Of a DNA stretch of 64,000 bases, positions 1-12,579 are shown in pieces. The stretch is from Nicotiana tabacum (lineage: Eukaryota; Streptophyta; Magnoliopsida; Solanales; Solanaceae). The notes beneath the pieces are model-generated. The model ran no database searches. It worked only from the letters and a program-made list of their open reading frames with translations, and had not been told where the DNA came from. Numbering within the stretch: position 1 is the first letter of the stretch; each line of letters starts with the position of its first letter. The position numbers and the translations under genes are program-made. The DNA is taken from contig NC_134095.1 of NCBI RefSeq assembly GCF_000715075.1, positions 58,090,419 through 58,154,418 of the forward strand. Direction: 5' to 3'.

Positions 1-179
1 TGGGTTTTAAGCTTATTTGTTGAATAAAGGAGAATATCTTCAGATTTTATCAAGTTAATGTGCTCAACTGAGCTGTGGTAGAATGGGTAGGTGCTCAAGG
101 TATTAAACAATGATTTCGGACGGCTCTAGTGCAATTCTCAGCACGTTCGAGGACGAATATATGTTTAAGTGGGAGAGAA
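1..179 (+). mobile_element. 3' end of internal region of a gypsy-type element, with polypurine tract
   Basis: This is the tail of an LTR retrotransposon whose body lies left of the window. The purine run GGGAGAGAA (171-179) directly precedes the LTR and fits a polypurine tract, the primer for plus-strand DNA synthesis. At 145-158 lies GTTCGAGGACGAAT, a short inverted repeat also found at the same 21-nt distance from the 3' LTR in three other elements of this window. No open coding frame of note remains in this short piece. The assignment is firm because the adjoining LTR is complete. Confidence 0.75.
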
Positions 180-3013
180 TGTAACGACCCGACCGGTCGT
201 TTTGGGCTCCAGAACGTCATTCGGTATTTGGAGGCCGTGAGTAGCTTCATATCAGGTATTATGACTTGTGCGCATGGTCGGAATTGAATTCGAGAAGTTC
301 GGAGTTGATTTGGAAAGAGAATTTCCATTTCGAAAGCCTTAAGTTGGAAGAATTGACTAAGACTGGATTTTTGAGTAAACGACCTCGGAATCGGGATTTG
401 AAGGTTCCAGCAGGTTCATATGATGATTTCAGACTTGGGCGTATGTCCGGATCGGATTTTGGAAAACCTGGGAATGTTTCGGCACCTATTGTGGAAGTTA
501 GTATTTTTGGAAGAATTTTATAAGTTGGGTTATAGTGCATTTTAGTGTTATCAATGTCCTTTTGGGATTTCGAGTCTGGGAATAGCTCTGCATGGTGATT
601 CTGGTGTTAGGAGAGCGATTGGAAGTGAATTCAGAGGTCTGTAGGTCGTTTTGGAGTCATTTGGCTAAAGATAGAAATTTGAAGGTTTTGAGAAGTTTGA
701 CCGGAAGCGAACTTTTTGATATCGAGGTCGGATTCTGATTCTGGAAGTTGGAGTAGGTTCTTAATGTCAAATATGACTTGTGTGCAAAATTTGGGGTCAA
801 TCGGACGGGATTTGATAGGTTTCGACATAGAATGTAGAAATTTAAAATTCTAAAGTTCATTAAGCTTGTATTGGAGGTCGATTCATGATTTTAGCGTTGT
901 TTGATATGATTTGAGGCCTCAAACAGGTCCGCATTATGTTATGGGACTGGTTGGTATGATTGGTTGGGGTCCCGGGGGCCTCGGGTGGATTCCAGATGGT
1001 TAAAAGATCAAATTTGGAATTTAAAGAAGGACTGAAGCAGCTGGTATCTGGTGTAACCGCACTTGCGAGGTTTTGGCAGCAGGTGCAGAGCCGCAAGAGT
1101 GGCCTAGGTGCCATAGAAGCGAAACTGGCTAGGCTAGGCTGGGACCGCAGATGTGCTCATCTTGCTGCATAAGCGGGACCGCACATACGGAAGTTAGGAC
1201 GCAGATGCAGAAGTTGGTGGCCTGGAAAAGGACTGCAGAAGCTGTTAGTGGTTCGCACCTGCGCAACCGCAGAAGCAGTCAAGTGACCGCAGGTGCGAAA
1301 ATGCTGGAGAAGTGATGTTCTTTTAAATCGGGAGTTGGGTTCATTTCATCCCCTTTTCTTCCATTGAAGTTGATTTTGGAGCAACTTTGAGGTTCCATTT
1401 TCACTATCAAGCATGAGGTAAGTGGCTTATGTTAGTTTTGAGTTAAATACATGATTGTATATGGATTTGAGCATGAAAACTTGTGGAAAACTTGGGGTTT
1501 AAGGGAAAACCTAGAAAAATTAGTATTCTTAGATTTTGACCACGAGTTTGTTCATGAAATTGAGAGTAAATTATATATTTGAGTTCGTGAGGTTATGGGT
1601 AAACCTTGAAATTTTTTGGAATTCGGGCATGTGGGCCCGAGGGCGTTTTTGTCAACTTTTTGATCAGGGTTAGGAATTGTTATAAATTAGTTTATAATGA
1701 GTAATTGAATATATATTAATAGGCGTACATAATTATTGGCTAGTTTTGGAGCGTTGTGTATCAATTTGAGTCTTCGGAAGGACGTGGAATGCCGGTAATA
1801 GATCTTCGGAGCGAGGTGAATCTACTTTCTAACCTTGTAAGAGGGAATTGTCCATATAGGTAAATTAATTGGATTTGTGCTTCTATTTGTGGGGACTACG
1901 TACACATGATGGTGACGAGAGACCGTGCGTAGCTACTATTATGTTTAAGTCTGGGTAGTCGAGGACCCAAAAGTATGCTATACTTTAATATTTGTAATCT
2001 TATTGACAATTTGAATTACTTGAATCACATCGAATTAGTAAATGAATTTCTAAAAAAATTAAAGTTCATTTTCTTGAATTGTTAAAAGAGAATTGGCTTT
2101 TCTTTGGATAATTGTTCCCTAATGCCTTCTTGATTGACTGTCTATATGTGTTTAATTTTAGAACGGGCCGAATGCCTCGGTAGATTAAATAGATGCATCT
2201 ATGGTTCACGCCATTCGACCCTCTGGCAGTGCACAGTTTAAATACCTGTTGGATTGGGCCTACGACCTCGGCATGTTTTGCGCATGCTTGTGATGCTTGC
2301 TTGAGATTTATAAACTGATATTGCCTCCCTGGTCTAAGATAAATTGATAAATAATAGATTATGAATTTGGAGACTTTTTAATATAAAAGGGAATGTTTAC
2401 TTGTTTCGTGACTCACTTGAATTTACTGCCTTTTTAATAAATTCATGATTATTCGCATTACTAATATATTATTATTGGACCACTAGTAAGTGTCGAAGTC
2501 GACCTCTCGTCTCTACTTCTTCGAGATTAGACGGGATACTCACTGGGTACACGTTGTTTTCGTACTCATACTACACTTGCTGTGCATTTTTGCTGCACAG
2601 GTCTGTGTGTGTCTAGTTTCCTAGTTTGGCGCAACGACATGATTAATACGGAGACTTAGGTGAGCTGTATTTAATGAGAGGACCCGCAACCAGCAGAGTT
2701 CCATTCATAGTATTGTACTATATTTTCATTTCTATCCAATTTGTATTCCGAACAGTTACTGTATTTTATTTCATTTCCTATAAATTTGCTCATGCACTTG
2801 TGACACCGGGTTCTGGGAAGATATGGAGTATTTTGCATTAACGTCTTAGCAATTATATTTATTTTAAAATGGTTATCTTTTACTAGTAAAATTGAAGGAA
2901 ATCATAGCTTTCAAAATTATTAAAATGAGAATTTAATTAATTATTTTTGATTGGCTTGCCTGACAGCGGTGTCCAGTGCAATCACGAACCATAGTAGATT
3001 TTGGGTCGTGACA
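180..3013 (+). repeat. 3' LTR, gypsy family A1 (2.83 kb)
   Basis: The LTR runs from TGTAACGACCCGACC to GGGTCGTGACA, with the TG...CA ends expected of LTRs. Homologous copies lie on the minus strand at 4510-7225, 15146-15920, 40079-42828 and from 62146. Inside are a CG-rich palindrome cluster (about 1060-1300, repeats of CCGCACCTGCGG type), a TATA-like TTCTTTTAAATC (about 1319-1330) and a splice-donor-like GAGGTAAGT (1415-1423). The promoter and splice reading is inference from position and conservation between LTRs. The following GATGT gives no testable target duplication because the 5' end of the element is outside the window. Confidence 0.85.
1060..1300. repeat. CG-rich palindromic repeat cluster in LTR A1
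   Basis: Degenerate short repeats alternate between forms such as CCGCACCTGCG, CCGCAGATG and CCGCAGAAGC. Matching clusters occur at 6290-6545 and 41770-41960 in the other A1 LTR copies, always just upstream of a TTTTAAA-like element. The function is unknown. Confidence 0.6.
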
Positions 3014-4509
3014 GATGTGGTTTGCATTGGACAATAAGATGTCACTATTTGCTTCCTTAAAATGAATAATATTTTTATTATGTATAAGAAAATAGTTCCT
3101 CGAGATTTGATTGAATTATGCTTGTCTTCTCTCATTTGTAAAATTTGGAAGAGATAACTATTCATGCACTATTAAAAACAAGCATCAACCAAATAATTAA
3201 TCTGGTAGATTCTTAAGCAACAACATGAATTAGCAGCTATTGTTGATGAAGAAGATGTTTCAAAGCTTACTATGATAGTATGAGTCAGCTAGTAAGTTTT
3301 AGTTTTCTTCACTTTTTTCTATCTGTGGTATCACATCTTCTATTGCTTTCTTTAGTTATCTCTATGTGTCACTATTAGTGACTTTGGTCTATTGCTTTGT
3401 CCATTTCACTTATTAGTTAGTCGTAAATTAATTTTCTGCTAAAATGGTTTGCTTTAGTTTATGGGCTTTTTGAAGAAATATATCAACTGGATTGTTTGTG
3501 AATCTTCATGACACTAATATGTATTGTTGTACGTGATTTTATTTTCCAAAAGAATTTAACATCATAGAGATCAAACTTTTACATGAGTTACTAGAAACAA
3601 TTGTTATAAATGTATCAAGTATCTGATAACTCATATATGTTGGACTTTACGTCTTATTAGTGCTTATGGGATGTTGTCTATGGCTTTTATACATATGAAG
3701 GTCTAAGTTAGGGATTATATTTTTTTCATCGGTACATTTAAATATTTATTTTTCTTCCATTGTTAGAGCTATAATGAGCCTTTAGATATTGCATTCCTGC
3801 TAGTGTTTAGTTTTAGGTGAAGAAATATATTTCTATCAAGTTCTTAGTTTCATACAGAAGATAAAGATTGCAGTGATAGCATGCCCAACTCAATTAGAGG
3901 TTTTGTTGTTGTAAAGTTCATATGCTCATTTGTTAAGTGTATTTCTTCTGGTTTTGTTCGTCAAATGTTAGGTATTGCTTTAATCATATAAATCAGAAAA
4001 AGAGTCCTACCAATCCTATTTGAGGTAAATCTGTCAATTTCTTTCAATTTGATATTGTTGCTTAATATTTAATGATTTCTCATAGATTTTTTTCTGTATC
4101 CTATTTGGTTTGGCTATTAATCAGTGAAAGTTTTTTTGATTTGACTTTCATCAATACTTATCCTTAAAAGTCAATTTTGTTGCCCTTCTTTATATCATTG
4201 CAACAAAGAGCTTTGTTTGCTCCCCAACTTGATGGTATAAGATATTATAATTTCTTTTAGTTTAATAATACATTTATGGATAGCATATAGTTTCCTGCTC
4301 GAAACTGTGTATCTATATGTACGCTTAAGTTAGATTTATTCATGAGGCATATTTGGGGTCTTTGTTATTTGGTTGTAGTGCTTGAGTACAATAAATCAAG
4401 ACAAATAATATGAAGTTTTGATAGTTATTAAACAATTTTGACTGCAATCCTGACATTCCATAATATTTATAAGCAAATCAAACAATAGATTCTTGGTCTT
4501 AGGACCAAG
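3014..4509. other. AT-rich stretch, no recognised gene
   Basis: About 1.5 kb of AT-rich DNA between two LTRs of the same family in opposite orientation. I see no long open frame, no RNA gene and no element ends. A short stretch near 3195-3290 can be read as a small glutamate-rich peptide but has no family I recognise. It could be host intergenic or intronic DNA, or the eroded inside of an older transposon. Confidence 0.5.
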
Positions 4510-7225
4510 TGTCACGACCCAAAATCCACTAAGGGTCGTGATGACGCCGGACACCACTGTCAGGCAGGCCAACAATAATTTACTAGAAATTTCTCATTTT
4601 TTGTTTATTTTGAAACCAGTTCCTTTAAACAACTAAATAATAAGTAATAAGCTCCACTGAATAAATGTGGATGTCTTGACAAAATTTAACTACTGAAAAA
4701 TCACGTGATCATCCCAGAGCCCGGTGTCACGAGTGCATGAGCATTTAATAGTGAATGAAATAAAATACAATGACTATTCGGAATACAAGTGGACAGAAAT
4801 AAAAATAAAATATAATACTCTGAAGGAGACTCTGCTGACTGTGGGATGCCTCGATAATGCAGCTCACCTAAGTCTCTGTACCAACCATGCCACAATACCA
4901 CTAGGCCACTAGCCACACATAAACTTGTGCTACAAAAATGCACATCAAGTGTAGTATGAATACGAAAACAACATATACCCAGTTAGTATCCCATCTAATC
5001 TCGAAGAAGTAGAGACGAGAGATCGACTTCGACACTTATTAGTGGTCCAATGATAATATAGTAAAAAATGGGTGGAGATCATGGATTTTATATAGCAATT
5101 ATAAACTCATAAAGCCAGATAGTAGGTAGCCAACTTCTCAATAATAAAAGGGTTTCCAAAGATTTACTTTTCATTATCTTTATCCATTTATCTCTGGCCA
5201 GGAAAGGCAAGTATCAACATTAAAAATTCTCAGGCAAACAATATAAACATGCGCATATCATGACGAGGTCGTACGACCCGATCCAACATAAATATAAAAT
5301 GTTCACTGCCGAGGGTCAAACGACGCAAATCATAGATGCATCTATTATCCCGCTCGCGAATAATACATGCGATGCGGTCAACATAAATAAACAAATACCC
5401 CGCTCGCGAATCATACATGCGACGCTGACACACATAGATACACACAGTCAAAAAGCCAATTAAGAATTTATTGGGGAATGTTTATCCAAATAAAAGCCAA
5501 TTCTGTTTTAATGATTTAAGAAAAATGAAGTTTAATCCTTTTAGAAATTCATTTACCAATTCGATAGGATTTAAGCAATTCAAATGTCAATAAGATTACA
5601 AATATTCCAAGTATAGCATGCTTTTGAGTCCTAGACTACCCGAACTTAAACATAATAGTAGCTACGCACGGACTCTCGTCACCTCGTGTGTATGTAGCCC
5701 CCACAAATAGGAGCACATAACAAATATTTCACCTATGGGGACAATTCCCTCTTACAAGGTTAGAAAGTAGACTCACCTCGCTCCGAAGATCCATAACCGG
5801 CATTCCACGCCCTTCTGAAGACCCGAATCGATGCTAAATGCTCCAAAACTAGCTAATAATTATGAAATCCATTAACATATGTTCAATTACTCATTACAAT
5901 CTAATTTATAACAATTTCTAACCCCGACCGAAAAGTTGACAAAATTGCCCTCGGGCCCACATGCCCGGATTCCGAAATTTTTCGAAGATAAAGTTTACCC
6001 ATGAACTCACGAACTCAAATATATGATTTACTCTTAATTTCATATTCAAAATCGTGGTCAAAATTCAAGAATACGAATTTTCTAGGTTTTCCTCAAACCC
6101 CCAAATATTTACTAATTTACATGCTAAAATCCTTACATATTCAATATATTTAACACAAGATAGGTGGGGTTAGCTTACCTTGTCGTTGATGATGAAAACC
6201 CCTACTTGAAGCTATCCAAAATCATCCACACCAAATGAAAATGGGGGAAAAATGACCAACCCCAGATTTTAAAAGAACTTACTGCCTCCAGCACTTCCGC
6301 ACCTGCGGTCACACGACCGCTTCTACGGTTCCGCAGGTGCGGCCCCTTTACCGCTCCTGTGGTTTCTCTCCAGGCTTCCCTTTTCGCTTCTACACCTCAA
6401 CACCCGCAGGTGCAGTCCCGCTTATGCGGCGAGATGACCGCATCTGCGGTCCTTACACTCCCAGCCCAAAATCGCATATGCGACTCTCCTGGCCGCTTAT
6501 GTGGCACCGCACCTGCGGCCCAAGCCTCGCAGGTGCGGTTACACCAGAAGACAGTTGCTTCACTTCCTCTTCCGGTTTCCAAAATTGATCCGTTAACCAT
6601 CCGGAATCCACCCGAGGTACCAGGACCCCAACCAATCATACTAACCAATCCCAAATCACACTCCGGACTTGATCGAGGCCTCAAACCATATCCAACAACG
6701 CTAAAATCATGAATCGACCTCCAATCCAAGCTTAATGAACTTTAGAATTTTGAACATCAACATTCGATGCCAAAACCTATCAAATCCCATCTGATTGACC
6801 TCAAACTTTGCACACAAGTCATATTTGACGTTACAGACCTACTCCAACTTCCGGAATCGGATTTCAACCCTGATATCAAAAAGTCCACTTCCGGTCAAAC
6901 TTCTCAAAAACCTTCAAATTTCTATCTTTAGCCAAATGACTCCAAAATGACCCACGGACCTCCGAATTCCCTTATGATCACGCTCCCAACACCAGAATCA
7001 CCATACAGAGCTCTTCCCAGACTCAGAATCCCAAACGGACATTGATAACACTGAAATGCACTTCAACCCAAACTTATGAAATTCTTCCAAAATGCTAACT
7101 TCCACAATAGGTGCCGAAACATTCCTGGGTCTTCCAAAACCCGGTGCGGACATACGCCCAACTCCGAAATCATCATACGAATCCGCTGGAACCTTCAAAA
7201 TCAACTCTGAATTCCCCTGAATTCA
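4510..7225 (-). repeat. Gypsy family A1 LTR, minus strand, truncated
   Basis: On the plus strand the copy begins TGTCACGACCCAAAATCC, the reverse complement of the end of LTR 180-3013, and it stays collinear in reverse for about 2.7 kb. It carries the palindrome cluster (6290-6545), a GATTTTAAAAG TATA-like site and a reversed splice-donor-like CTTACCT (6174-6180). Near 7195 about 90 bp are missing relative to 15700-15800. The LTR then stops at about 7225, where Tat/Ogre sequence begins. No primer binding site lies before 4510, so 4510 would be the outer edge of a 3' LTR or of a solo LTR. Confidence 0.8.
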
Positions 7226-7228
7226 ATT

Positions 7229-8240
7229 CAGCAAAGAAGATACTCTGGGCTGGTTACTTTTGGATGACTATGGAAATAGACTGCATCCAATATGTCTGGA
7301 AATGCCATTGCTGTCAGATACATGCGGACATGATAAAGGTAACTCCAAATGAGCTCAATGCAACAAGCTCACCATGGTCGTTCGCCGCCTAGGGAATGGA
7401 CGTTATTGGACCAATCGAGCCTTCCGCTTCCAATGGACACAGGTTTATCCTAGTGGCAATCGATTATTTCACCAAATGGGTCGAAGCAGCGTCTTATAGA
7501 GCAGTAACTAAGAAAGTCGTGGAAGACTTTGCCCACAACTGCATTGTTTGTCGATTCGGGGTTTTAGAGTTGATCATTACTAATAATGGCTCCAACCTCA
7601 ACAGTGACTTGATGAATGCTATGTGTGAAACCTTCAAGATAAAACATAAGAATTCCATAGCCTATAGGCCGCAAATGAATAGAGCAATAGAGGCCACCAA
7701 TAAGAATATCAAGAAGATATTGAGGAAAATGATAGAGAAGCATAAACAGTGGCACGAGAAGTTGTCATTTGCTCTATTGGGGTATCGCACCATAGTTTGC
7801 ACATCAACCGGGGAAACCCCCTATATGCTGGTTTATGGTACAGAGGCAGTCATTTCCGCCGAGGTAGAAATTCCTTCCCTAAGGATCATACAAGAAGCCG
7901 AGCTCGATGACGCAGACTGGGTGAAAAGTCATTATGAGCAACTAGCCCTTATAGATGAAAAGAGAATGCAGTTTGCCATGGTCAACTCTATCAGAACAGA
8001 ATGTCCAGAGCTTTCAACAAAAAAGTCAAGCCGAGACAGTTCACACCGGGGTAGCTGGTGTTAAAAAAAAAATTCTGCATCAATACGAAGCCAAAGGGAA
8101 ATTCTCTCCTAACTGGCAGGGTCCATACATGGTTCACTAGGTTCTGACAGGAGGAGCCCTCATACTTGCAGAAATGGACGGGGAAGTCTGTCAAAACCGA
8201 TCAATTCAGATGCAGTCAAGCGTTATTATGTGTAATTTTC
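7229..8240 (+). pseudogene. Integrase remnant of Tat/Ogre-type retrotransposon
   Basis: This would insert the element's cDNA into the genome. The open part (7396-8064, 222 residues) contains the integrase core, preceded in frame by the end of the zinc-binding domain (WKCHCC, near 7300). An amber codon (TAG, 7390-7392) separates the two where relatives usually carry Trp before GMDVIGPI. The first catalytic Asp is present in MDVIGPI. The second lies in IITNNGSNL, where relatives have ITDNG, so Asp is replaced by Asn. The Glu survives in AIEATNKNIKKILRKM. A frameshift near 7995 moves the downstream reading (NRMSRAFNKKVKPRQFTPG) into another frame, which reaches a stop near 8138. The gene is inactive. 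Confidence 0.85.
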
Positions 8241-8374
8241 ATGCTTCCCTTATATGATGTAATTTAAACTATGCCTGACATGATTCTCGTTTAAGAGGGG
8301 ATACATAGGTAGCCCTATAGGTTCAGTCAGAATTTAATAAAATTTCATTTCCCTCCGCAATTGGAAACTGGGTA

Positions 8375-8492
8375 GAATTTTGAGGAGGACCCTCAAAATT
8401 CCAAAGTAATTTCAGCTGATTGTCGCAAGAAACAGTTAGGAGCATCAACCCATTAAACTGGTGCAGAATTTTGAGGGGGATCCTCAAAATTC
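8375..8492 (+). repeat. Duplicated 27-nt hairpin in Tat/Ogre 3' region
   Basis: Two inverted repeats at 8375-8401 and 8466-8492 have identical perfect 11-nt arms (GAATTTTGAGG and CCTCAAAATTC) and different 5-nt centres (AGGAC and GGGAT). They start 91 bp apart, shortly after the end of pol. As RNA each could fold into a stem-loop. The role is unknown. Confidence 0.75.
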
Positions 8493-8935
8493 TATAGCAA
8501 GAGAGGTTGCAATGTCCCGAACCACGTCACAGTCGTCGGTTCCACTAAAAAATTATTATGTCATATTTTTACAAAATCATGCATATTACTGAAATTGCTT
8601 TGTTTAGCAACGCTACCCCAATGATACATACAATATCACTAGATCAGAGCTGAGCAGGTCAAGCAAAGCCAGCGGGGATACGAACTAACCTCCACTTTAC
8701 AAAACTCACGATTTTCTTTGAATGCAGGAACTTGGATTATGAAATTATCAAACATACTATACACCCATGGAACAAACATTATTCAGGAATATAACTCTCA
8801 GAACCGTTGCACCTAACAATATTCGCTATCCGCACACAGCAGTGATATTCCGCATATAACAATGTCCCGAGCAATCACAATGTCACGATCTGCTATCAGC
8901 TAAGAAAGCTCTACTACCATTTGCCATTTTATTTC

Positions 8936-9245
8936 TTGTATAAGGCTACCATTATGCCTTTCGAGACTAAACGATGTCTCCATCTGCATTTTGCATTGCA
9001 TAAGGCTACCATTCTGCCTTCCGAGACTAAACATTGTCTCCATCTACATTTTTGCATTGCATAAGGCTACCATTCTGCCTTCCGAGACTAAACATTGTCT
9101 CCATCTACATTTTTGCATTGCATAAGGCTACCGTTCTGCCTTTCGAGGTTAAACTCTACCTCCATCTACATTTGCATTACATAAGGCTACCATTTTGTGT
9201 TCCGAGGTTAAGTACTACCTCCATCTGCCTTCATCCTTGAATAAG
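8936..9245 (+). repeat. Tandem repeat, about 61-bp unit
   Basis: About five copies of a unit beginning ATAAGGCTACCATTCTGCC and containing GAGACTAAACATTGTCTCC. The copies at about 8999 and 9060 are nearly identical; the others have drifted. The array lies in the non-coding 3' region of the Tat/Ogre fragment, where such elements often carry tandem repeats. Confidence 0.8.
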
Positions 9246-9269
9246 GCTAAGCACTACCTCATACTGCAT

Positions 9270-9790
9270 CTGCATGGCTGAAAGATTGCCTCATACTTCA
9301 AATTACGGCTGAAAGATCGCCTCATACTGCATCTTACGACTCAAAGATCGCCTCATACTACATATGCATGGCTGAAAGATCGCCTCATACTGCATCTTAC
9401 GGTTGAAAGATCGCCTCATACTACATCTGCATGGCTAAAAGATCGCCTTATACTACATCTACATAGCTGAAAGATCGCCTTATCCTACATTTGCATTGTA
9501 CTACATCTGCATGGCTGAAAGATCGCCTCATACTACATCTGCATGATTGAAAGATCGCCTCATACTACATCTGAATGGCTGAAAAATTGCCACATACTAC
9601 GTCTCATGGCTGAAAGATCGCCTCAATACTACATCTGTATGGCTGGAAGGTCTCCACATACTGCATCTGCATGGCTAAAAGATCGCCACATACTACATTT
9701 GCATGGCTGAAAAATCGCCACATACTGCATCTCATGGGCTGAAAGATCGCCACATACTGCATCTCATGGGCTGAAAGATCGCCAGATTAT
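9270..9790 (+). repeat. Tandem repeat, about 32-bp unit
   Basis: Some fifteen degenerate copies of a unit built on GCTGAAAGATCGCCTCATAC followed by TACATCTGCATG. Variants change CTCATAC to CACATAC towards the right end. The array follows the 61-bp repeat directly. It is then succeeded by a looser repeat with GGCACCATC and CATAGCCCGAGA (9790-9945). Confidence 0.8.
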
Positions 9791-12568
9791 CCAAAGGCGT
9801 CATCATTCGAAGGCACCATCTTCATAGCCCGAGAACACCATGTCATGGCCTGAGGATCCCTTTTAATCTTTTGCATAGCATTATTCAAAGGCATCATTCT
9901 TCGGAGGCACCATCCTCATAGCCCGAGAGAATTATTTCATGGCCTGCGAATCATTTATTGTACGATTCATGGCCCAGGACGTCATGGTCAAAGGACGTCA
10001 ACCTAACCGTCCGAAGACAACATTCATGGTCCGATGTGAATCTGCATCATGTTTAAATTTATGCATGGTATACACTTGTGTTGTTTCTAATTGTAGGTAC
10101 ATAGGCGAGCAACAACGATCCTGGCAGGAGCAAGCGTGCTCCAGTTCCCGCAGCCATATCAAACCTTAAACATTCTCATAAGCCGCCCACTCACCCCGCC
10201 TTGGATATTGCGTCCATTCTTGGAAATTCTCCATCGGCATACTCCGCCGACGGATTCTGAACTACATATGGCCTGATTCCTGTAAAACCAGGGATATGTA
10301 GGTAGCTCAGAAGCCAGGGCGCAGCCTAACTTCTTTGAACCGTTTCGTTCGGTCAAAATTGGTCATCATATCTTTACCCGACATCTCTTTCATCATTCCC
10401 ACGTAAAGAGGTGCAGTTGTTGATACCCAATTTTTTTCCTATATTTTCAATATGAGAAATACCCTTCAAAACGGCATATATATGCATATGTAAGCATATC
10501 CAAATGTTTTATTATTTTTTCATAATTTTTAAAGGTTTTAAAATCAATTTATTTTCCTTTTTTATCATTAAAACCCCAATAATTATTTCCAAAATTATTA
10601 TTTTGGTAATTCCTTTATTTGACTTTTATACTTATGTTAAAATATAGCTAAGGTAATTTTTTGCATAATTTCACAAAAGTATTTAGTATTTTAAGCTAAA
10701 TTGCATATAATTGTAATATTAGCCTCTTTTAGGATTTAATCACGTTTATATTCATGAAAATTAAGTCCAATATTTTTTAATTGATAATATATGTCATAAA
10801 TCATTTTAGTACTTTTAATTTATATTTAGAAATTAATTTACTATTTTTATAATTTTAAATGGTGACAATGGCTATTTAAATGATAACCCAATTTCATTTC
10901 AATTATAGCCTAGTTTGACCCCAATTTGAGCACAATTTTCCCGGACCAATTCCCACTTAAACCCGACCCCTAACCCAACTAAACCTACCCAAACCCGATC
11001 TCCCACCCCACCCCTTTAATCCTTGCCGTTGATCATTTAAATCAACGGACACCATTCTCCTTTCCCCTTTTAACCCTAAACGACCCCAAAACCTATCTCA
11101 TTTCTCACCTACCGCCGCCCTTGAATCCCCCTTCCCTCTCAACTCTCTCTGAAACTCTCATAAACCCTAGCCGCCGCCCTCTCACCCCAACCGAATACAT
11201 TCCTAATCCATGGCTCCTTGCGGTCATTTGAGACATGTATCAGCCTCCTATGGCTCTTGGGTGTTGGTCTCTGTGGTTTCATGGCTAGTCCTCGAAGGAA
11301 TCCGGTCCAGTCCTTGCTCGACTTTTGTTCATGGCTTTTCTTCAGCCATCCACGACCTTTTCTCCGGCCATTCATGGACTTTCAAGGCAGATACTTGACT
11401 TTCCTGGTTAGATCGGAAACTTTTAAGGTCTTTCTCACAATTTCTAGATTTTTTGAAACCCTAATCTTTAAGATCTTTTAATATTTTTTTCAGATCTGCT
11501 TTAGATCTGTACTTGCTATGAGTGTTTTAGGTGTTTTCTCAAAAGTTTTTCAACTTTCTTTCAAAACGACCCTTCATCTTCTCCTATTAGGGTTTTCCTT
11601 TAGGTTTTGCCTTTCAAAGATCTCTGATTTTAACGTGTTTGTGATTTTGCTAAGTTTTGCTCATGTCGTTCTTCTATCTGTTTCAGCATGTTAAAACTTT
11701 AGTTCCTTTTGTAGTCTCATTCGAGTTCTGAAACGGTTTGTTAGATGTGTACTTGTTTGATTTAGTTCCTCGTTCTTATTTGACTAATTTGTTTTATCGT
11801 CTTTTAAAATAGATTATTGTTGAAAAACCCTAGGTCTTCTTGGTCTGAAGCTGTTTGTTTGAGTATGCACTTGATTCGATTAAAGTTCTTTGTTTCTGAC
11901 TCTCTCTTCTTTACGTGACTTATCTGATTTCGAGTTTTACTATCTCTTCAACTCAACCCTTGTTGAAACCCTGATTTCTCAAAAGGGTTTCATCACTTGT
12001 TACTGTGAGACCTTTATTTATTGTGACTCTCTTCTCCACTTTGGCTATATGTATGTGCTCTGACTATGTAACTTTGTTCACTACTGAATCCTATGCTTAT
12101 TTCTGTTACTATTGTATGATATTTCTTTTGCCAAACTGCTTGGCCTCGCATGTCTGATGTTTTTGTTCACTCTATTTATATACTGAAGTACAAAAGCATG
12201 TTTCTTCCTTGATTGACCTTGATTTTGTGACTGATTTCAAAAGCTTTTCTTATGTGAGCCCTGATTTCACTCGCCTGTTTAAAATTAATTGATTCCTTTC
12301 CCTTTGCTGTGATACTTTTTTTTTGCTGAATCCTTTCTAATATAAGCATATTTTTGTACTCAGACGTGATTGTTCACTACATGCTTTTACTATCCCTTTT
12401 ATGGCAATAATCAAACTGATTCTTTCATTATTTGAACTTGTTACTACCCGTTAATCAATGATCCCTTAATTAAAGGGAATCACTTGTGTAATTAATTCTG
12501 ACTTGTCATTGTTTCTATATTTGTGTTAAGTCTTTACTTATTATCTTATTCTTAACCTGTTTTCAGAA

Positions 12569-12579
12569 CTATAAATACC
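12569..12579 (+). promoter_or_regulatory. TATA box of the Tat/Ogre LTR
   Basis: CTATAAATACC is a strong plant TATA box. It lies about 2.15 kb into the LTR, so transcription would start near 12600 and divide the LTR into a long U3 and an R/U5 of about 2.5 kb. The start site is inferred. Confidence 0.6.

Noticed and set aside
3195..3290. Possible exon (reading ILKQQHELAAIVDEEDVSK)
   Set aside because: Too short, no convincing splice pair, no family recognised.
9034..9800. CRISPR-like array
   Set aside because: The repeats are direct tandem units without unique spacers, and the DNA is plant nuclear.
11139..11481. Open frames of 62-87 residues near 11200 as possible host genes
   Set aside because: They overlap on both strands inside the Tat/Ogre LTR, have no recognisable domain, and their composition follows the local C/T-rich sequence.
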